64,000 bases of DNA from Populus alba. Its lineage: Eukaryota; Streptophyta; Magnoliopsida; Malpighiales; Salicaceae. Made by a program: the position numbers and the translations under genes. Of this stretch, positions 50,250-62,179 are shown piece by piece (position 1 is the first letter of the stretch; every line of letters begins with the position of its first letter). The stretch is from assembly GCF_005239225.2 (NCBI RefSeq), contig NC_133294.1, forward strand, positions 15,389,631 to 15,453,630. Direction: 5' to 3'. Under the pieces are notes generated by a model. The model saw only the letters and a list, made by a program, of their open reading frames with translations, searched no databases and had not been told where the DNA came from.

Positions 50250-51063
50250 TATGTTTCCAAGAAAAAAAATCATGCTTTTTCAATGTGGGATAAAAAACCT
50301 TTTGATTTAAATATTTCAACTTAAGATGATAACATAATATCTTTTCAATGTGAGATTTGAAGTCTTTTTGTATATATACTCTATATTCCTATGAAAAAAG
50401 TTATGTTTTTTCAATGTGAAATTTAAAACCCATCAGTACATATACTCTATGTTCTCAAGAAAAAATCATGTTTTTCAATATGGAATAAAAAACCTTTTGG
50501 TTTAAATACTTCAACTTAAAAGGATGACATTGTATCTTTTCAATATGGATTTGAAACCCATTCGTATATATACTCTATGTTCCCATAAAAAAAATTATGT
50601 TTTTTCAATGTGGAATTTGAAACCTATTAATATATATACTTTATGTTCTCAAGAAAAAAATTATGTTTTTTTAATGTGGGATAAAAAAATATTTTGGTTT
50701 AAATACTTCAACTTAAAAGAATAACATAGTATCTTTTAAATGTTGATCTGAAACTCTTTTGTATATATACTCTATGTTCCCATGAAATAAATTATATTTT
50801 GTCAATGCGGGATAATTTTTTTTTTTGATATAAATACTTCAACTTAAAAGTTTAACATAATATCTTTTTAATGTGAGATAATTTTTTAAAAAATTTTCTT
50901 TTAAACTTCATTATTTACAATATGTATAACCTATATTTATATGGATTTTTTCATATGAAATATTATATATTTATTTTGTTTTTAAATTTTCCGAGTTGAC
51001 CAATGAAACCCGGGACCCGGCTCCTTGGCCGGGTCAACCTCCAAACCGTGTTTAATAACTATG
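49917..51063. mobile_element. Non-autonomous hAT-like element with 8-bp target duplication
   Basis: Left end CCGTGTTATTAAACCCGG; right end, reverse-complemented, CATAGTTATTAAACACGG. Flanking 8-mers are ATTATAAT (49909-49916) and ATCATAAT (51064-51071), matching at 7 of 8. Short C-A-rich termini and an 8-bp duplication fit the hAT superfamily. The subterminal regions are rich in 'cccgg' words on both sides. No transposase is present. The interior is the tandem repeat annotated separately. A sister copy sits at 54630-55531. Confidence 0.7.
50081..50890 (+). repeat. Tandem repeat inside the hAT-like element
   Basis: At least five diverged units built from 'ttcaatgtgggat', 'gtatatatactctat', 'tttggtttaaatacttcaac' and 'aaaggataaca'. 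Units vary in length from deletions. An (AT)n run at 50208-50247 interrupts the first. The open frames read through it (for example a 110-codon plus-strand frame) only reflect the repeat. Confidence 0.8.
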
Positions 51064-51320
51064 ATCATAATCATTCATTTTGAAGTTAAGCATTTAAATT
51101 CAATTATCATGATGAAATAATTTTAAATTTAACCAAAACATCAGACACAAGAAAAAATAATTTGAGAATCTATCGTGTAGTACAAATCTTATGCTCTCTT
51201 GTTGGGGGAAAACAAAAAATAGGGATGTTTCTACATGAAAACAGTGTTATATTTCCAAAAAGTCTTTGATTATTCAAATAAAATGCTGTCTCAAATTGGA
51301 ATATTTGTATGCAATTTTTT

Positions 51321-52050
51321 AAAGATGAAGTAGGGCAAGTGCAGATAAAATTAAACAAAAGAAGAAGAAGAAGAAGAAGCTAAGATGACTGCTATTCCCT
51401 TTTAACTCTCCTTATACGTGCTGCATTAGAGATGCTCTAGCCTCTAATAATGGAGAAATCATTCTCTAGCCTCTAATAATGGAGAAATCATTCTTCTTCG
51501 AGAAGATAAAAACCTCATCGCCATCTCTACTAGCTTCTTCCTCCTCTCCACCACGTACGCCCATGGTTAAATTTGTTAAGAAATCTCCATTACTTGCTCC
51601 CTTGGTTTCATTTTCATTTTCTTCATCTTTGCCATGGGTTCCATTTTCTCGCATCAAAATTTAAAGAGGAAGAAAGGGCAAATGCAGATAAAATAGCCTT
51701 GCCCAACGATTATTTGTACCTTTTTCATGTTTAGCTTTTTTAATAGAATATGTAGAAATAGCATTTCATTGAGAGAAATGCTATTTTAATCGTTGATTTA
51801 GCAATCCCTTGAGTTGCTACAATACAAAGAAAGAAAAGCTAAAATGACCGCTATATATTCCCTTTTAAACATGCTGCGTTGGAGATTCTTTAATAATGGA
51901 GAAATCATTCTTCTTCGAGTAGATAAAAACCTCATCGCCATCTCTACTAGCTTCTTCCTCCTCTCCAACCCGTATGCCCATGGTTAAATTTGTTAAGAAA
52001 TCCCCACTACTCATTTGCTCCCTTGCCTTCTTCTCCTTCTACATTCTGCT
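51321..52050 (+). repeat. Duplicated segment carrying a small ORF, second copy with in-frame stop
   Basis: Unit 1 (about 51321-51660) and unit 2 (about 51664-52050) share 'gcagataaaat', 'ggagaaatcattcttcttcg', 'ctcatcgccatctctactag' and 'cccatggttaaatttgttaa'. Unit 2 has about 130 extra bases before its copy of the ORF. In unit 1 the start region is doubled again ('cctctaataatggagaaatc' at about 51441 and 51470). The unit 1 frame 51479-51664 encodes 61 residues (MEKSFFFEKIKTSS...). In unit 2 the codon after MEKSFFFE is TAG (near 51920). I recognise no family and doubt that it is coding. Confidence 0.6.
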
Positions 52051-52239
52051 TCCCCAGCCCTCTTGAACGTAGTTTTGCAATGGGTTTTTAGGAGTTCAAC
52101 TCAGGGTGGCTAGTGTAGAAATTTTCAGCTCCGTTCTGATGGGTTATAAAATTAGGAAAGTTTGAGTCAATTCTGTCATTATTTTTCAAAAAATTCTAGA
52201 AGTGTTCACTTTTCAATTGCATTATTAATAACTATTTTT

Positions 52240-53400
52240 TATAGATAAAATCACCGATGATTGGAAAAGTCATTAGTGTTATTTGGTGGGTTTATGAAAA
52301 TTTTTTATTAAATTAAAAATTTAAATTAGATATTACATACGGAATCATCGATGGATTGAAAAGTCATCGGTGATATTTGGCGGTTTCTAAAATTTTTTGA
52401 TTAAATTAAAATTTTAAATTAAATATTATAGACAGAATCATTGACAAAATAATTAAAAATATTAATATTTAATTATTTGTTTCCGTAAAACAACCCGATA
52501 AAAAAGCCTTGAATCCTTTACTTCACAACAGACGAGCCTTCTTTCTTCTTCTTTTTCTTCTTCCTCTTCTTTCCTTGTGTAAAAAACATCAACATCAACA
52601 TCCATTTCCTTTTCTTTTTCTTCTCTCCTCCTCCATGTCCATGTATGTCTTCTTCTCCTTTCTTCTTTTTTCTTTTTTTAATTAATATACTTTATGAATT
52701 TGTTTTTTTTTTTCTCTTCTTAGCTTCACTTGCAATTATATTAAGATAAGATTTTTTTTTATTATATTTGTTTTTTTTATATTTTTCTATTCTTAATAAT
52801 TGTATGAATGTTGTTGTATAAGATTAATTTTTCTTATGAGATTAATTTTTAGTCGATTTATTTATAAGATTTTAAAATTTTTAGCAATCGCAACTTCATT
52901 TTTTTCATATGAATTTTTTTTAGTTGATTTATTTTTTTGTGTTATTTTATTTGTTGCAAATTTATTTGAGTTAATTTTCTTCTTCTTTTATCCAAGCAAC
53001 TCAATTCTAAGTATTATAGAGTGTTAATTTATATTAATTTGATTATTTTATAGTTTTGTAAAAATATTTTTAAATAATCACCGACATAATTACATATGGT
53101 TTTTTTTTTTTTTCTGAGAGGAATACCGATGGAATAAAATGGATAATTTTTTTTTTGCACGTCTTTTCCGTTAGTAAATTCATCGGTAATAATATAGTTT
53201 TTTTATTACCAATAGACTTATCGACAAACAAAAAATACCGACAAAAGATTCACCGACAGAATATTTTCATCAATAATTCTATTAGTAAATTAATTGCTAT
53301 CAGAATGATGATACAAATACCAATAAAAAATTCCATCAGTAAATACCTTGTTTCCGGAAAGAATCCTCTTTTGATTTGGAAGCCATCCTCTTTTGCATGA
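52240..53400. mobile_element. Probable DNA-transposon relic with repeated 'catcggt' motifs
   Basis: Short words built on 'catcggtgat', 'atcatcgatgg', 'attcatcggtaat' and 'caccgacagaat' occur repeatedly at both ends (52.25-52.44 and 53.06-53.35 kb). Between them is an AT/CT-rich interior. Clusters of short repeated words near both ends are typical of subterminal repeats in plant CACTA-like elements, but no CACTA terminus, target duplication or transposase was found. Confidence 0.35.
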
Positions 53401-54621
53401 ATTTTTCCACATGAAGGATAGAACATGGGCAGCCGCTCATGCTGTAACCTGGCACAGACCCAATCTAAGTTTCAAGATTTGTCTTAATGGCTTAATTCAG
53501 ATCCAATTGCACTCGGATTCTTTTAAACTTAGTCAACAGCAGATCTTCTCGTTCATCTAATCTCCAAATAAGACTAATTTGGATTGGATCATGAATTAAA
53601 GCTAATTTGAATCTTCTCAGAAAACATTTTCCATTACTTTACATGGTTCGACCTAAAATGATCATGAGATTGCTATGATATCAATGTGCAAACGTTATGA
53701 TGCTTGTATGGATCTGCAACAAAAGGCTAATATACAGCTCTTAGCGCAACGCATATTGATCTAAATTTTCCTCCATTTTGGTGTTTAATATAAGATAATG
53801 AAAGATATCCTTTCAATTAACAAAAAAAAAAAAAATTTGCATCTGAAGAGCCAATCTTTAGATGTCCTAAGATACAGCTTGCTCGTTGAATGGATTAATT
53901 ACCTGTTCCCGTCGGGAAAGCAAACTGGAAACCTAGCTGTGATTAATGTAATTTCCAATTAATACATGTTATTAAATTTAAATAAACAGTTTATTGCGTA
54001 TTTATAAAATATCAAAATTATTTCAAATCAATTCCGAACACCTCAAATTAATACCTCAACATTAGTTAACCAAATAATAAAATCTAAAATTCTCATTTCT
54101 TAGCTAGAGTTTTTCAATCAGAGGACATGAGAAACATTGATGAGACTTGAGAAATATATTAGGTTTTGTGAGGCTTTCTGTTATAAAGTCTAGTAGAATA
54201 TAAATGGGTTGGGTTGGTATTTCATGTTCATGTTCAGCCCATAATTTTTTATTTTGTAAAATTATAACTCTCCTGTCTAAAACTTATTTCGGTTTAATCC
54301 TTGATGATTAGGTTTATCATTTTGTCTAAAATAATGTTATTTTAATTTATTTATTTTAGTCTCTTAATTTTGACATGGTTAGGTATGGACGGAGTTGGAC
54401 TAAGTTTATAAGGTTATGGATCAACCCATCAATTCTATGATGGGGTCCGCCCGCTTACACCACCCTTTATAAAACACCCTCAAATTAGGCCCTGAAGATA
54501 CCATTTGAGCAATTTTTGTTATTTTTATTTGAGTGTATTTTGGATTTTTTGTTAGTTTTCTTTTTTATTTAGGAATTATGATTTTCTTTCTTTATTAAAA
54601 TTGGTTTCAAACCGTTTTAAA
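53401..54621. other. Intergenic; nothing recognised
   Basis: No supported gene. An A run lies at about 53822-53833. Confidence 0.4.
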
Positions 54622-54629
54622 ATCTTATA

Positions 54630-55531
54630 CATAGTTTTTAAACCTGACCCGGTGATCAACCCGGTATAATGATTGGATCACGGGTTAGATGGGTTGACCC
54701 CGGTGAACCCGGGTCAACAAAATAAAAAACTTGTTGAAAGAGCTACTATTACTCCACCTGTGATAATCAAGTTAATTAAATCAACAAAACATCACATACC
54801 ATTAATGGACATAAAATCATCTCCTCTTTTTCAACACCAGACATAAAACCTCTCATCTCTCCAACGAGACAAAACAAAACAATATCATAAAAAAGCAATG
54901 TACAGATCCGTTTGAAGACATGAACTTCGGTATCAAGAATTAGTTTCGATCACTAAATTAGCATTTTATACCCATTAGAATAGGCACCAAACACCTTGGA
55001 TTTGGATTTTTTTAAAAAGGTTTTGAGGTAGTGGGGTTAGATTTTTGGAGATCTACGAGAAAGAATGTAAGAGATTGAAAATTATTTTGAGTATAAGAAG
55101 AAGACAATAGTAGGAGCAAAGATGAAAGGGTATTTTCTTTTTTTGACCTGATTTTGAACGCCATATGCTTTCTTTTGCGAGCTTTTGGGAGAGAGAGTTT
55201 AAGCAACTAGCAAGAATTGAGATCCACAGATTTTGGCTTAAAGACAATGGCTTTCAAGCAGAGAGAGAGAGAGAGAGGCGATAGCTTTCAATAAAATAGA
55301 GTGTTTAGGCAAAAAATGATGTCGTTTTTATTGATATATATATGAAAAAAACAGCTAGGTCTCAGCTGGGTTTACTCGGGTCATCTAGCTTCCTGGTCAA
55401 TCCTTCGGGCCGTCCAGGTTTTGCCAGGCCAAATCCCCAGCTGGTTTTGTCTTCAACCCGGCCCGGTTCCAGGACCGGGTCGACCGGGTCCAGGGTTAAC
55501 CCACCATGCCGGGTCGGATTTTAAAACACTG
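54630..55531. mobile_element. Non-autonomous hAT-like element with perfect 8-bp target duplication
   Basis: Flanked by identical ATCTTATA (54622-54629 and 55532-55539). Left terminus CATAGTTTTTAAACCTGACC; reverse-complemented right terminus CAGTGTTTTAAAATCCGACC. An 8-bp duplication with CA(G/T)(T/A)G ends is diagnostic of hAT. The subterminal DNA on both sides is rich in 'gacccgg', 'gggttgacc' and similar words. No transposase. A (GA)n run lies at about 55258-55275. The open frames inside (up to 64 codons) are not conserved proteins. Confidence 0.8.
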
Positions 55532-55539
55532 ATCTTATA

Positions 55540-56661
55540 AACCTTCTAAAGAGGTAGAAATTATTAAAATCTATTTAACAAATAAAATTAAAAATTATAA
55601 TCCTGTGTGCAGTTTCTATTCATTTTTTTTATTTGTGTTTTTTTCTTCATCAAATGGTCAAATAAAATACAGTGTTGTTCAAATCGATACATCATTGTTA
55701 AAAAAACAAAATAAAAACATAGCACGTATCTCAGCCGGGTATTTAAATATTATTTGGCTCCTGCTATTGTTGTTTGATTACATTTTATATACAACACAAA
55801 CTTATTTAAAACTTAAAGGGATTGTTCGGTCGTTTATTATAATTTGAGATGACTTGAGCCCATCATAAGCTGTAAGCCAACCATGTCAAGACCACATGGA
55901 TTTCATTAAAGAGAAGGTTAAATTATTTTTTTATTTTTTTTTAGTTTTAAATTATTATTTTTTTTGACATTAGATAGTTTTGATGTACTGAATTTAAAAA
56001 TAATTTAAAAAATAAAAAATAAATTATTTTAATTTATTTTTAAATAACAATCATTATTATAATACCAATTAGGAGTTAATAATAAAGTTCGCTGCCACAT
56101 TTTCTAAAGTGGGAAAGAGATGAGTTTTCTTTTTCGTTTTATATTTTCCATTTTAACGACTTTAGTGGAAAAGGACGGGCCATATTAGTATTAAATGCCA
56201 TTGAATATGTGAAAGCTGACCTGAATTTTAACAATTTGTGTGGCTTCCATGCTAGCCGTGCTGAAATCGTCCATGTTAGAGTCCCGAGAATATATTGATG
56301 GATAGATGAATGGATAATAGTTTCTGTATTAGCTTACTTTAATTTATCCGTTTCTGACTATTATAGCAAGTAGCCTATAATCGTTTGTTTCGGATTGTCA
56401 GTCATCGATTAAATAAAGTATAATTTAGATTATAGTTTCTGTATTACATTATAGTTTCCTGCCTCCACTTTAGTAGTTGAAATTTAGACAAATAGACAAC
56501 GCATTATTTGCTATAGAAGACGATATAACATTTATTATTATTATTTTTTTCAAAAAAATTAATCTACACAATAAAAAAAAACCTAGCAGCATTGGTCTAG
56601 CTTTATAGACCCGCATACATCTTGTCATTTATTTGTTGGACTGAGCGTTAGGCTCTAAACT

Positions 56662-56708
<47 letters not shown>

Positions 56709-57215
56709 TTTAAATGCACTATATAAAAATTTATATTTTAATTATTATTTAACTTCACATGGTTCTAAAATAATATTATAGATTTTTACAAGAATGTTAA
56801 CATTTTCTTTTAAATTATTATATACCTAATACAAATTTACTAGCACAAATATTTTCTTGGTTTGCGAAAATGCATTTTTTGGATTAATTATTATTTATTT
56901 TAACGGCTTTATAGTTTGGATTAATTTTCTTGTATCAAGATTAAATTCACCTTTTCAATTCCATCTGATCAAATACATTTAATTATTTAATTACCTTGTG
57001 TTCTCCTAACTTTGTTGATTCAGTAGACCATGAGTGCTTGATATTGATTCAGTTTACTTCGAGGTCTCGAGGGTAATTAAAATAATACAACAAACAGTCT
57101 TCGTCCTCCGTTGAATTCTTAAATTTGAGGGGTGAATGAAAGGCATAGGATTCCAAATCCCTTGACAAAACTTCAATTTGTTATGCTAATTAAATTAGCT
57201 ATAGATAATTTAAAA
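55540..57215. other. Intergenic AT-rich DNA with a MITE-core copy and a long (AT)n
   Basis: 55920-56055 carries 'ttttgatgtactgaatttaa' with A/T blocks of the MITE-like family. No gene was recognised. Confidence 0.45.
56664..56705. repeat. (AT)n microsatellite
   Basis: A TA run of about 42 bases. Confidence 0.95.
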
Positions 57216-57221
57216 GTGTCA

Positions 57222-57722
57222 AAGAATCATCTCAATCTAAAAACTTAAGCTGTTAAGTGAGATTCTACGATATGATTTATATTATTCTCTAATATACCTC
57301 TTCTTTAAGCTTGAAATTTACACAAGCCCACATTACCTTGTGCTTAATTTTATCAAATAAATAGAGATGATGATATTCGAACTCGTGACCACTAAGTCAT
57401 CAAGGCACCGGTACCATATTAAAGAATCATCTCAATCTAAAAACTTAAGCTATTAGGTTGTTAGAGAATAATATAAATTATATCCTAGGACTTCACCTAA
57501 CAGCTTAAGCTATTGGGTTGAAATGGTTCTTTGATATAGTATCAAAGCCTTGATGATTAAGCGGTCACGAGTTCAAATATCATTATCCACATTTATTTAA
57601 TAAAAATTAAGTACAAGGTAATCTGAGAATGTACAAGTTTTAAGTTCAAAAAACTTTCACTTAAAGAAATATGTTAAATAATAGTATAAATTATATTCTA
57701 AAATGTCATCTAACAGCTTAAA
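57222..57722. repeat. Nested inverted repeat (arms about 180 bp)
   Basis: The arm 57244-57418 is the imperfect reverse complement of 57538-57722. Matching pieces include 'cttaagctgttaagtgag' against 'catctaacagcttaa', 'gtgcttaattttatcaaata' against 'tttaataaaaattaagtaca', and 'gaactcgtgaccacta' against 'agcggtcacgagttc'. The roughly 120-base spacer is itself palindromic ('caatctaaaaacttaagc' against 'cttaagctattgggttg'). 'agtatcaaagcc' near 57538 resembles the initiator-tRNA-Met primer site of LTR elements, so the arms may be retroelement pieces arranged head to head. Confidence 0.65.
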
Positions 57723-57761
57723 TTGCTTAAATTGAAGCTGTTAGAATTAATTTATTAGCTT

Positions 57762-57764
<3 letters not shown>

Positions 57765-57807
<43 letters not shown>
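57765..57807. repeat. (AT)n microsatellite
   Basis: An AT run of about 43 bases just right of the inverted repeat. Confidence 0.95.
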
Positions 57808-57812
<5 letters not shown>

Positions 57813-58211
57813 ATGCTAGAATTAACCCCGTTTATTCCCTAAAAATAACCGGTCATAAAACTTGATAATGGAGTAGCTGGAATCCATATAAACGGTCACC
57901 AGATCTGGTGTCATTTTCATCATATTAGACGGAATTGAAGCAGGAAATATGATTCTCGGCTTGAAGTCTTGTCACGCGCTGTCCCTTCATGAACAGAATG
58001 AGACGTGGCATCAGCCTTCTTGATCACATAAGCTTGAGCGATCTCTCTGCCACTACGTAGACGTAGAACCTCATTTTCCACCACATAAACTTAACCCTAA
58101 TTTATTTTCTTCGTAAAGAACGGTACCTAAAAGTAAAATCTCCATTTAATACTGATAGGATAGGAGATGATCATGGCACCCTAATTTTGCTGCATTTGAG
58201 TTTCTAGTTTC

Positions 58212-58498
58212 AAAATCTTTAACAGATGATGAATTCACAGTCTTCTTCAAGCTTTTTATAATCCTTAAAATCTTTAACAGATGATGAATTCACAGTCTTC
58301 TTCAAGCTTTTATCCTTCAAATCTTTAACAGATGATCAATTCAGTCTTCTTCAAGTTTTTTTTAATCCTTCAAATCTTTAACAGATGATCAATTCACAGT
58401 CTTCTTTAAAGATGATCATCAATTCACAGTCTTCTTTAATCCTTCAAATCTTTAACAGATGATCAATTCCCAGTCTTCTTCAAGTTTTTTTTAATCCC
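58212..58498 (+). repeat. Minisatellite, five units of about 52-74 bp
   Basis: Units start near 58213, 58267, 58319, 58372 and 58445, each reading 'aatctttaacagatgat', then 'aattcacagtcttcttcaag' and 'tttaatccttc'. A partial sixth ('gatgatcatcaattcacag') sits inside unit 4. It ends 20 bp before the ORF at 58519. Confidence 0.85.
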
Positions 58499-58518
58499 AA
58501 GTCGGTATACGTTCTAAA

Positions 58519-58764
58519 ATGTTTGAAAACTTGAAGCTATGCCTGCTGGCTAGGTCACACCCTAGCTCACTCGAGGACAAGAGGAAGTGTCATGTTCATG
58601 CATACGCAGTCGATCCCACTCAGTCTTCGGTACCAAACTTCCAATGTGCATCGTTTGACGACCTGTCGGTGCAGCTTACTCTGGATGTCATGCAGCTAAT
58701 TATTAATGTCCACGTAAAAAGAAATGAATCTGGTAACTTGCGGTCCATTGCCATGAATTTATGA
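58519..58764 (+). CDS. Unrecognised small ORF downstream of the minisatellite
   Basis: An 81-codon frame from ATG to TGA (MFENLKLCLLARSHPSSLE...). Its base composition is more balanced than the surrounding DNA, with CG-containing words that are rare nearby. I recognise no domain, signal peptide or membrane segment. It could be a lineage-specific gene, an exon of an unrecognised gene, or a relic. No TATA box was found between it and the minisatellite. Confidence 0.2.
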   Translation: MFENLKLCLLARSHPSSLEDKRKCHVHAYAVDPTQSSVPNFQCASFDDLSVQLTLDVMQLIINVHVKRNESGNLRSIAMNL

Positions 58765-60560
58765 ATTCTCAAGGACAGGTGTTCTTTGGGCTATTTTTTG
58801 TTTTTATTAAAAGAATAAAAGAGAGACAAAGCTCTGGCTCGGACTATTCCTTAATTACTTAATGGTGCACCTTATAGGATTATACTATTCTTGCATGCCA
58901 GTTGCTTGGGACGCTAAGAATTTGAACTGTAGAGATGGATGATCCATGAATCCTTCTAATTTCCCACTAGTTTTAGAAATTGTCTAGTCAATTATCTTGC
59001 GCTCCACCGCGAGCTGAATTATTTTTTATAAAATATTAAAAAAAAATCAAGAATGTGGGGATTTGTTTTTGGCAATGCTATATAAAACACGGGTAAGCAG
59101 GTAAATTTTAAAATTCCTTAACTTGGCTCCTTGCATGGTATGAGCTTGCAACCAAATCATTTAAAAGCTAACCCAATGTCAATTGGTTAATATAATGAAT
59201 TTAAAGAAAATCTAAATGACCGGCAAAAACATAAATCAACTTATAAAAAAATCAAAAAAATATTAAGACAATGATATATTGGATGAACCTGATCACTTAT
59301 AACTCGGTTCATAAGTTGAACTAGGTTTAGTAATTGTTTTAAGATAATTTTTAATTATATAATAGAAATTAGATGCTTACAAAATCGAGTATCAATTACA
59401 AAATGATGTTTTTTTTTAAATCATGAAAACCCTAAACAAAGCAGGAAAAAATCATTCACAAAGTTTATTTCCCAACCAAAAAACAATGCGCAAGTCCAGG
59501 CCCACGCATGCGAGCCTTTAATTTTTCTTTTAGTGAATGGGCAAACGACGAGCCGTCTTCCCCAATGACCTAAACAAAAAAAAAAAGTTGGCGTGTTGTA
59601 TGTTTTAGATATGTTTTTTTTAGACATTTCCAAGGTAAAAGGAAAAAAAAACATCTCATCTTAACTTCTCTTGTCATATGAAATCATTGGATACAAAAAC
59701 TAACTGTTTTGGTGGCCGAAATCTTCACTAATAACAATTTTTTCTCTCAAATCTAGAATCTGGCGACCCCCCCTCTCCTCTAGCAAAAGAAAAGACTAGA
59801 ACAAAAAAAGAGAAAAATAAAGTTTGGTGCTAAAATGTATTTTTTTTAAATCAGAGAGACCGGTTACTTGATAACATAAAAAGATGGATGACTACAATGA
59901 ACTTTTCAAATAAATTATAGAGACATCATCTATTTTACCCATGTTTTCTACTTCAATAATTTATCTTTCAATTCAACACTTACCTTTAAAAAAAATAATT
60001 AGGTTCTAATTTTGGCTCAGAATAGCTCAATTATATAAAAAATAATTTAAAAATCAAATTATTTAAAAAAAAAAAATTATTTTAATTCACAGTAATTTAC
60101 CAGAGAATATATAGTAAAGATAGGAACAATTAAAATGCCACACCTTCTAACTTTATACTTAATGTGTTATTGTAGGTGTATAGATTACTGTGTAATTCAA
60201 ACGGATAGATTATCATCAATAGTATTCAAACTTCAGCCCAAGATTCTCTTAATCAATTTGTACTTCACCTCCAAAGTCAAGGCAGTTTTAAAGGCACCTC
60301 AATTGAGCTATGCGAGTTATGACATGCGAAGGAATTGCGTCTCCCCAACCCTATAAGACGTCTTGTCGCTCGATAAATTCTAAATATGGGAAGTTTTTGA
60401 ATTGGAGAAACAACTCACAATATCTTCTGTTCGGGAAAATCTTCAACAGCGGCGAGTAGCAAGTACATGCATTCTTCACGATTAAGTTCCAACTTTGAAA
60501 GTCCTGCCAGAGATTTCGACACTCGTTTTCAGCCCTTCTTCTCTTTATTTTCACGTTTTT
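58765..60560. other. Intergenic; no gene supported
   Basis: A fragment resembling the tandem-array monomer in reverse lies around 59180-59400. The less AT-rich patches near 59.45-59.65 and 60.2-60.5 kb have short frames with no recognised domain. Confidence 0.4.
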
Positions 60561-60596
60561 ATAAGTATATAACAAAAAATTTAAATTTTTTTATTT

Positions 60597-60735
60597 TAAA
60601 TTAATACATTTTTAATATTTTCTAATTATTTTGATGCGCTAATATAACAGATAATTTTTAAAAAAGTAAAAAAATATTATTTTAATTCTTTTTTAAATAA
60701 AAAATATTTTAAAAAATAATAGCAACCATATTTTT
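60597..60735. repeat. MITE-like core copy
   Basis: 'attttgatgcgctaatataa' followed by A/T blocks ending 'aaaaaataatagcaacc'. Same family as 55.9 and 63.4 kb. Confidence 0.45.
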
Positions 60736-60739
60736 AATT

Positions 60740-61085
60740 ATTTAAAAAAATAAAAAAAAAACCTCGAATTGAAAATGAAAGCCTCCAACCTTTTTTTATG
60801 AAAACTGTGGGCTTTGAATTAGTTGTTGATATATATATATATATTCTAACATTTCTTAATCAGATATTAATTCTGACATGAAATGAAATTTTGCGCCACC
60901 CCAACATTGGAACCTACTACTTATATATTGTTTAATAGATTTCATCGAGTGTTTGCGGTCATTTATTTATATCATAGAATGTCACGCATGGTACGTAGGC
61001 AGGTATCCTTTTGGTTCATTACCATTTCCTGTTTCTACTTTTCAGGTTTTATTTATTTACTGGAAAGTATATTTTTTTAGAAAGT
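60740..61085. other. Intergenic; nothing recognised
   Basis: A short (AT)n lies at about 60828-60844. No gene. Confidence 0.35.
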
Positions 61086-61089
61086 AAAT

Positions 61090-61850
61090 TTTAAAAAAAT
61101 AAATTATTTTTTAATGTTTGGTAGTGTAATGAAAAATAATTAAAAAAATATTTTCTAGTGTTTAGTAATGTCATTGAAAAAGAACCGTAAAAATAACTTA
61201 TTAATATTTTATTTTTTCAAGTTTATTAAAATAATGAGGAATAAATCATACAAATCAAAAGTTGAATGAGAATGAAATTGAAAAAATAAATATAATTTCA
61301 TAAATTATCTCAAATAAAATAAATAATAATCAAAATAATAGAGATCAAATCTAAAAAATAAAAACATTAAAAGATGAAGAAATTAAAATAATAATAATTA
61401 ACATTTCATAAATTATTTCAAATAAAATAAGTAACAATCAAAAGAATAAGGACCAAATTTGATAAATAAAAAATTTCAATTAAAAAATGATAAGGAAAAT
61501 CAGATAACAATTATAAAAATAAAGACTAAAATTAATATAAAAATTAAATTCTAAGGGATGAAATTGAAAAGTAAAGCAAATATTCAAAACTATATATATA
61601 TATATATATAACAAAAGTTTGAGGATCAAATTTGATATAATCAGCAAATAATATGATATTTTAAAATTTTCACAACTTTCAAAAAGTGTTTTCCGCCCAA
61701 AATAAAAGGAAAACACTTTCTTAGAAACCAAACCAAATTTTTCTTTGACTGGAAAGTGTTTTCTGTTAACCAGTTTTTCTAATGAAAAATAAATACATGA
61801 AAATTTGGAAAGTGATTTTCCAGAAACTAGTTTTTAAAAAATAAACACAA
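61090..61850. repeat. A-rich dispersed repeat, copy 3
   Basis: Repeated pieces 'ttcataaattatttcaaata', 'aataaggaccaaatttgata' and 'atgaaattgaaaa'. The right end has 'aaagtgttttccgcccaaaa', inverted against 'ggaaaacactttc', and another 'ggaaagtgttttctg'. Alignable over most of its length with the copy at 62.18-62.79 kb, and in reverse with 35.9 kb. A short (AT)n sits at about 61591-61609. Confidence 0.6.
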
Positions 61851-62179
61851 CTTTAATCTTCTAATTTCTCTCGTTTTCAATTAAATCTTAATTTATTCAA
61901 CATAGATGTTTCTCTCCATTATATTATTATAATAATTCAAATCTTATTTCATTTAAAAATACACATAGCTAAAAATCATTAATTAAATCGCTAAGTAATT
62001 TAAGCTATTACAGGATATTTCAAAAATGATATTATATTATTCTTAATCTCAGTAACTTGTTCAAGTGAAAAATCCTGTGTTTTATATCACTTAAAATCAT
62101 TTGCATTAAAACGTCACATGATTACGTGGTATAGCTAAAACAGAGAGTTAGCCAACTGAGAATCAATTAAGGCTACGAT

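Noticed and set aside
49961..50724. Plus-strand frames of 110 and 66 codons in the hAT-like element
   Set aside because: They read through the tandem repeat and an (AT)n run; the peptides are repeats of the same non-coding unit.
61480..61731. 83-codon Phe/Leu/Tyr-rich minus-strand frame
   Set aside because: Same effect inside another copy of the A-rich repeat.
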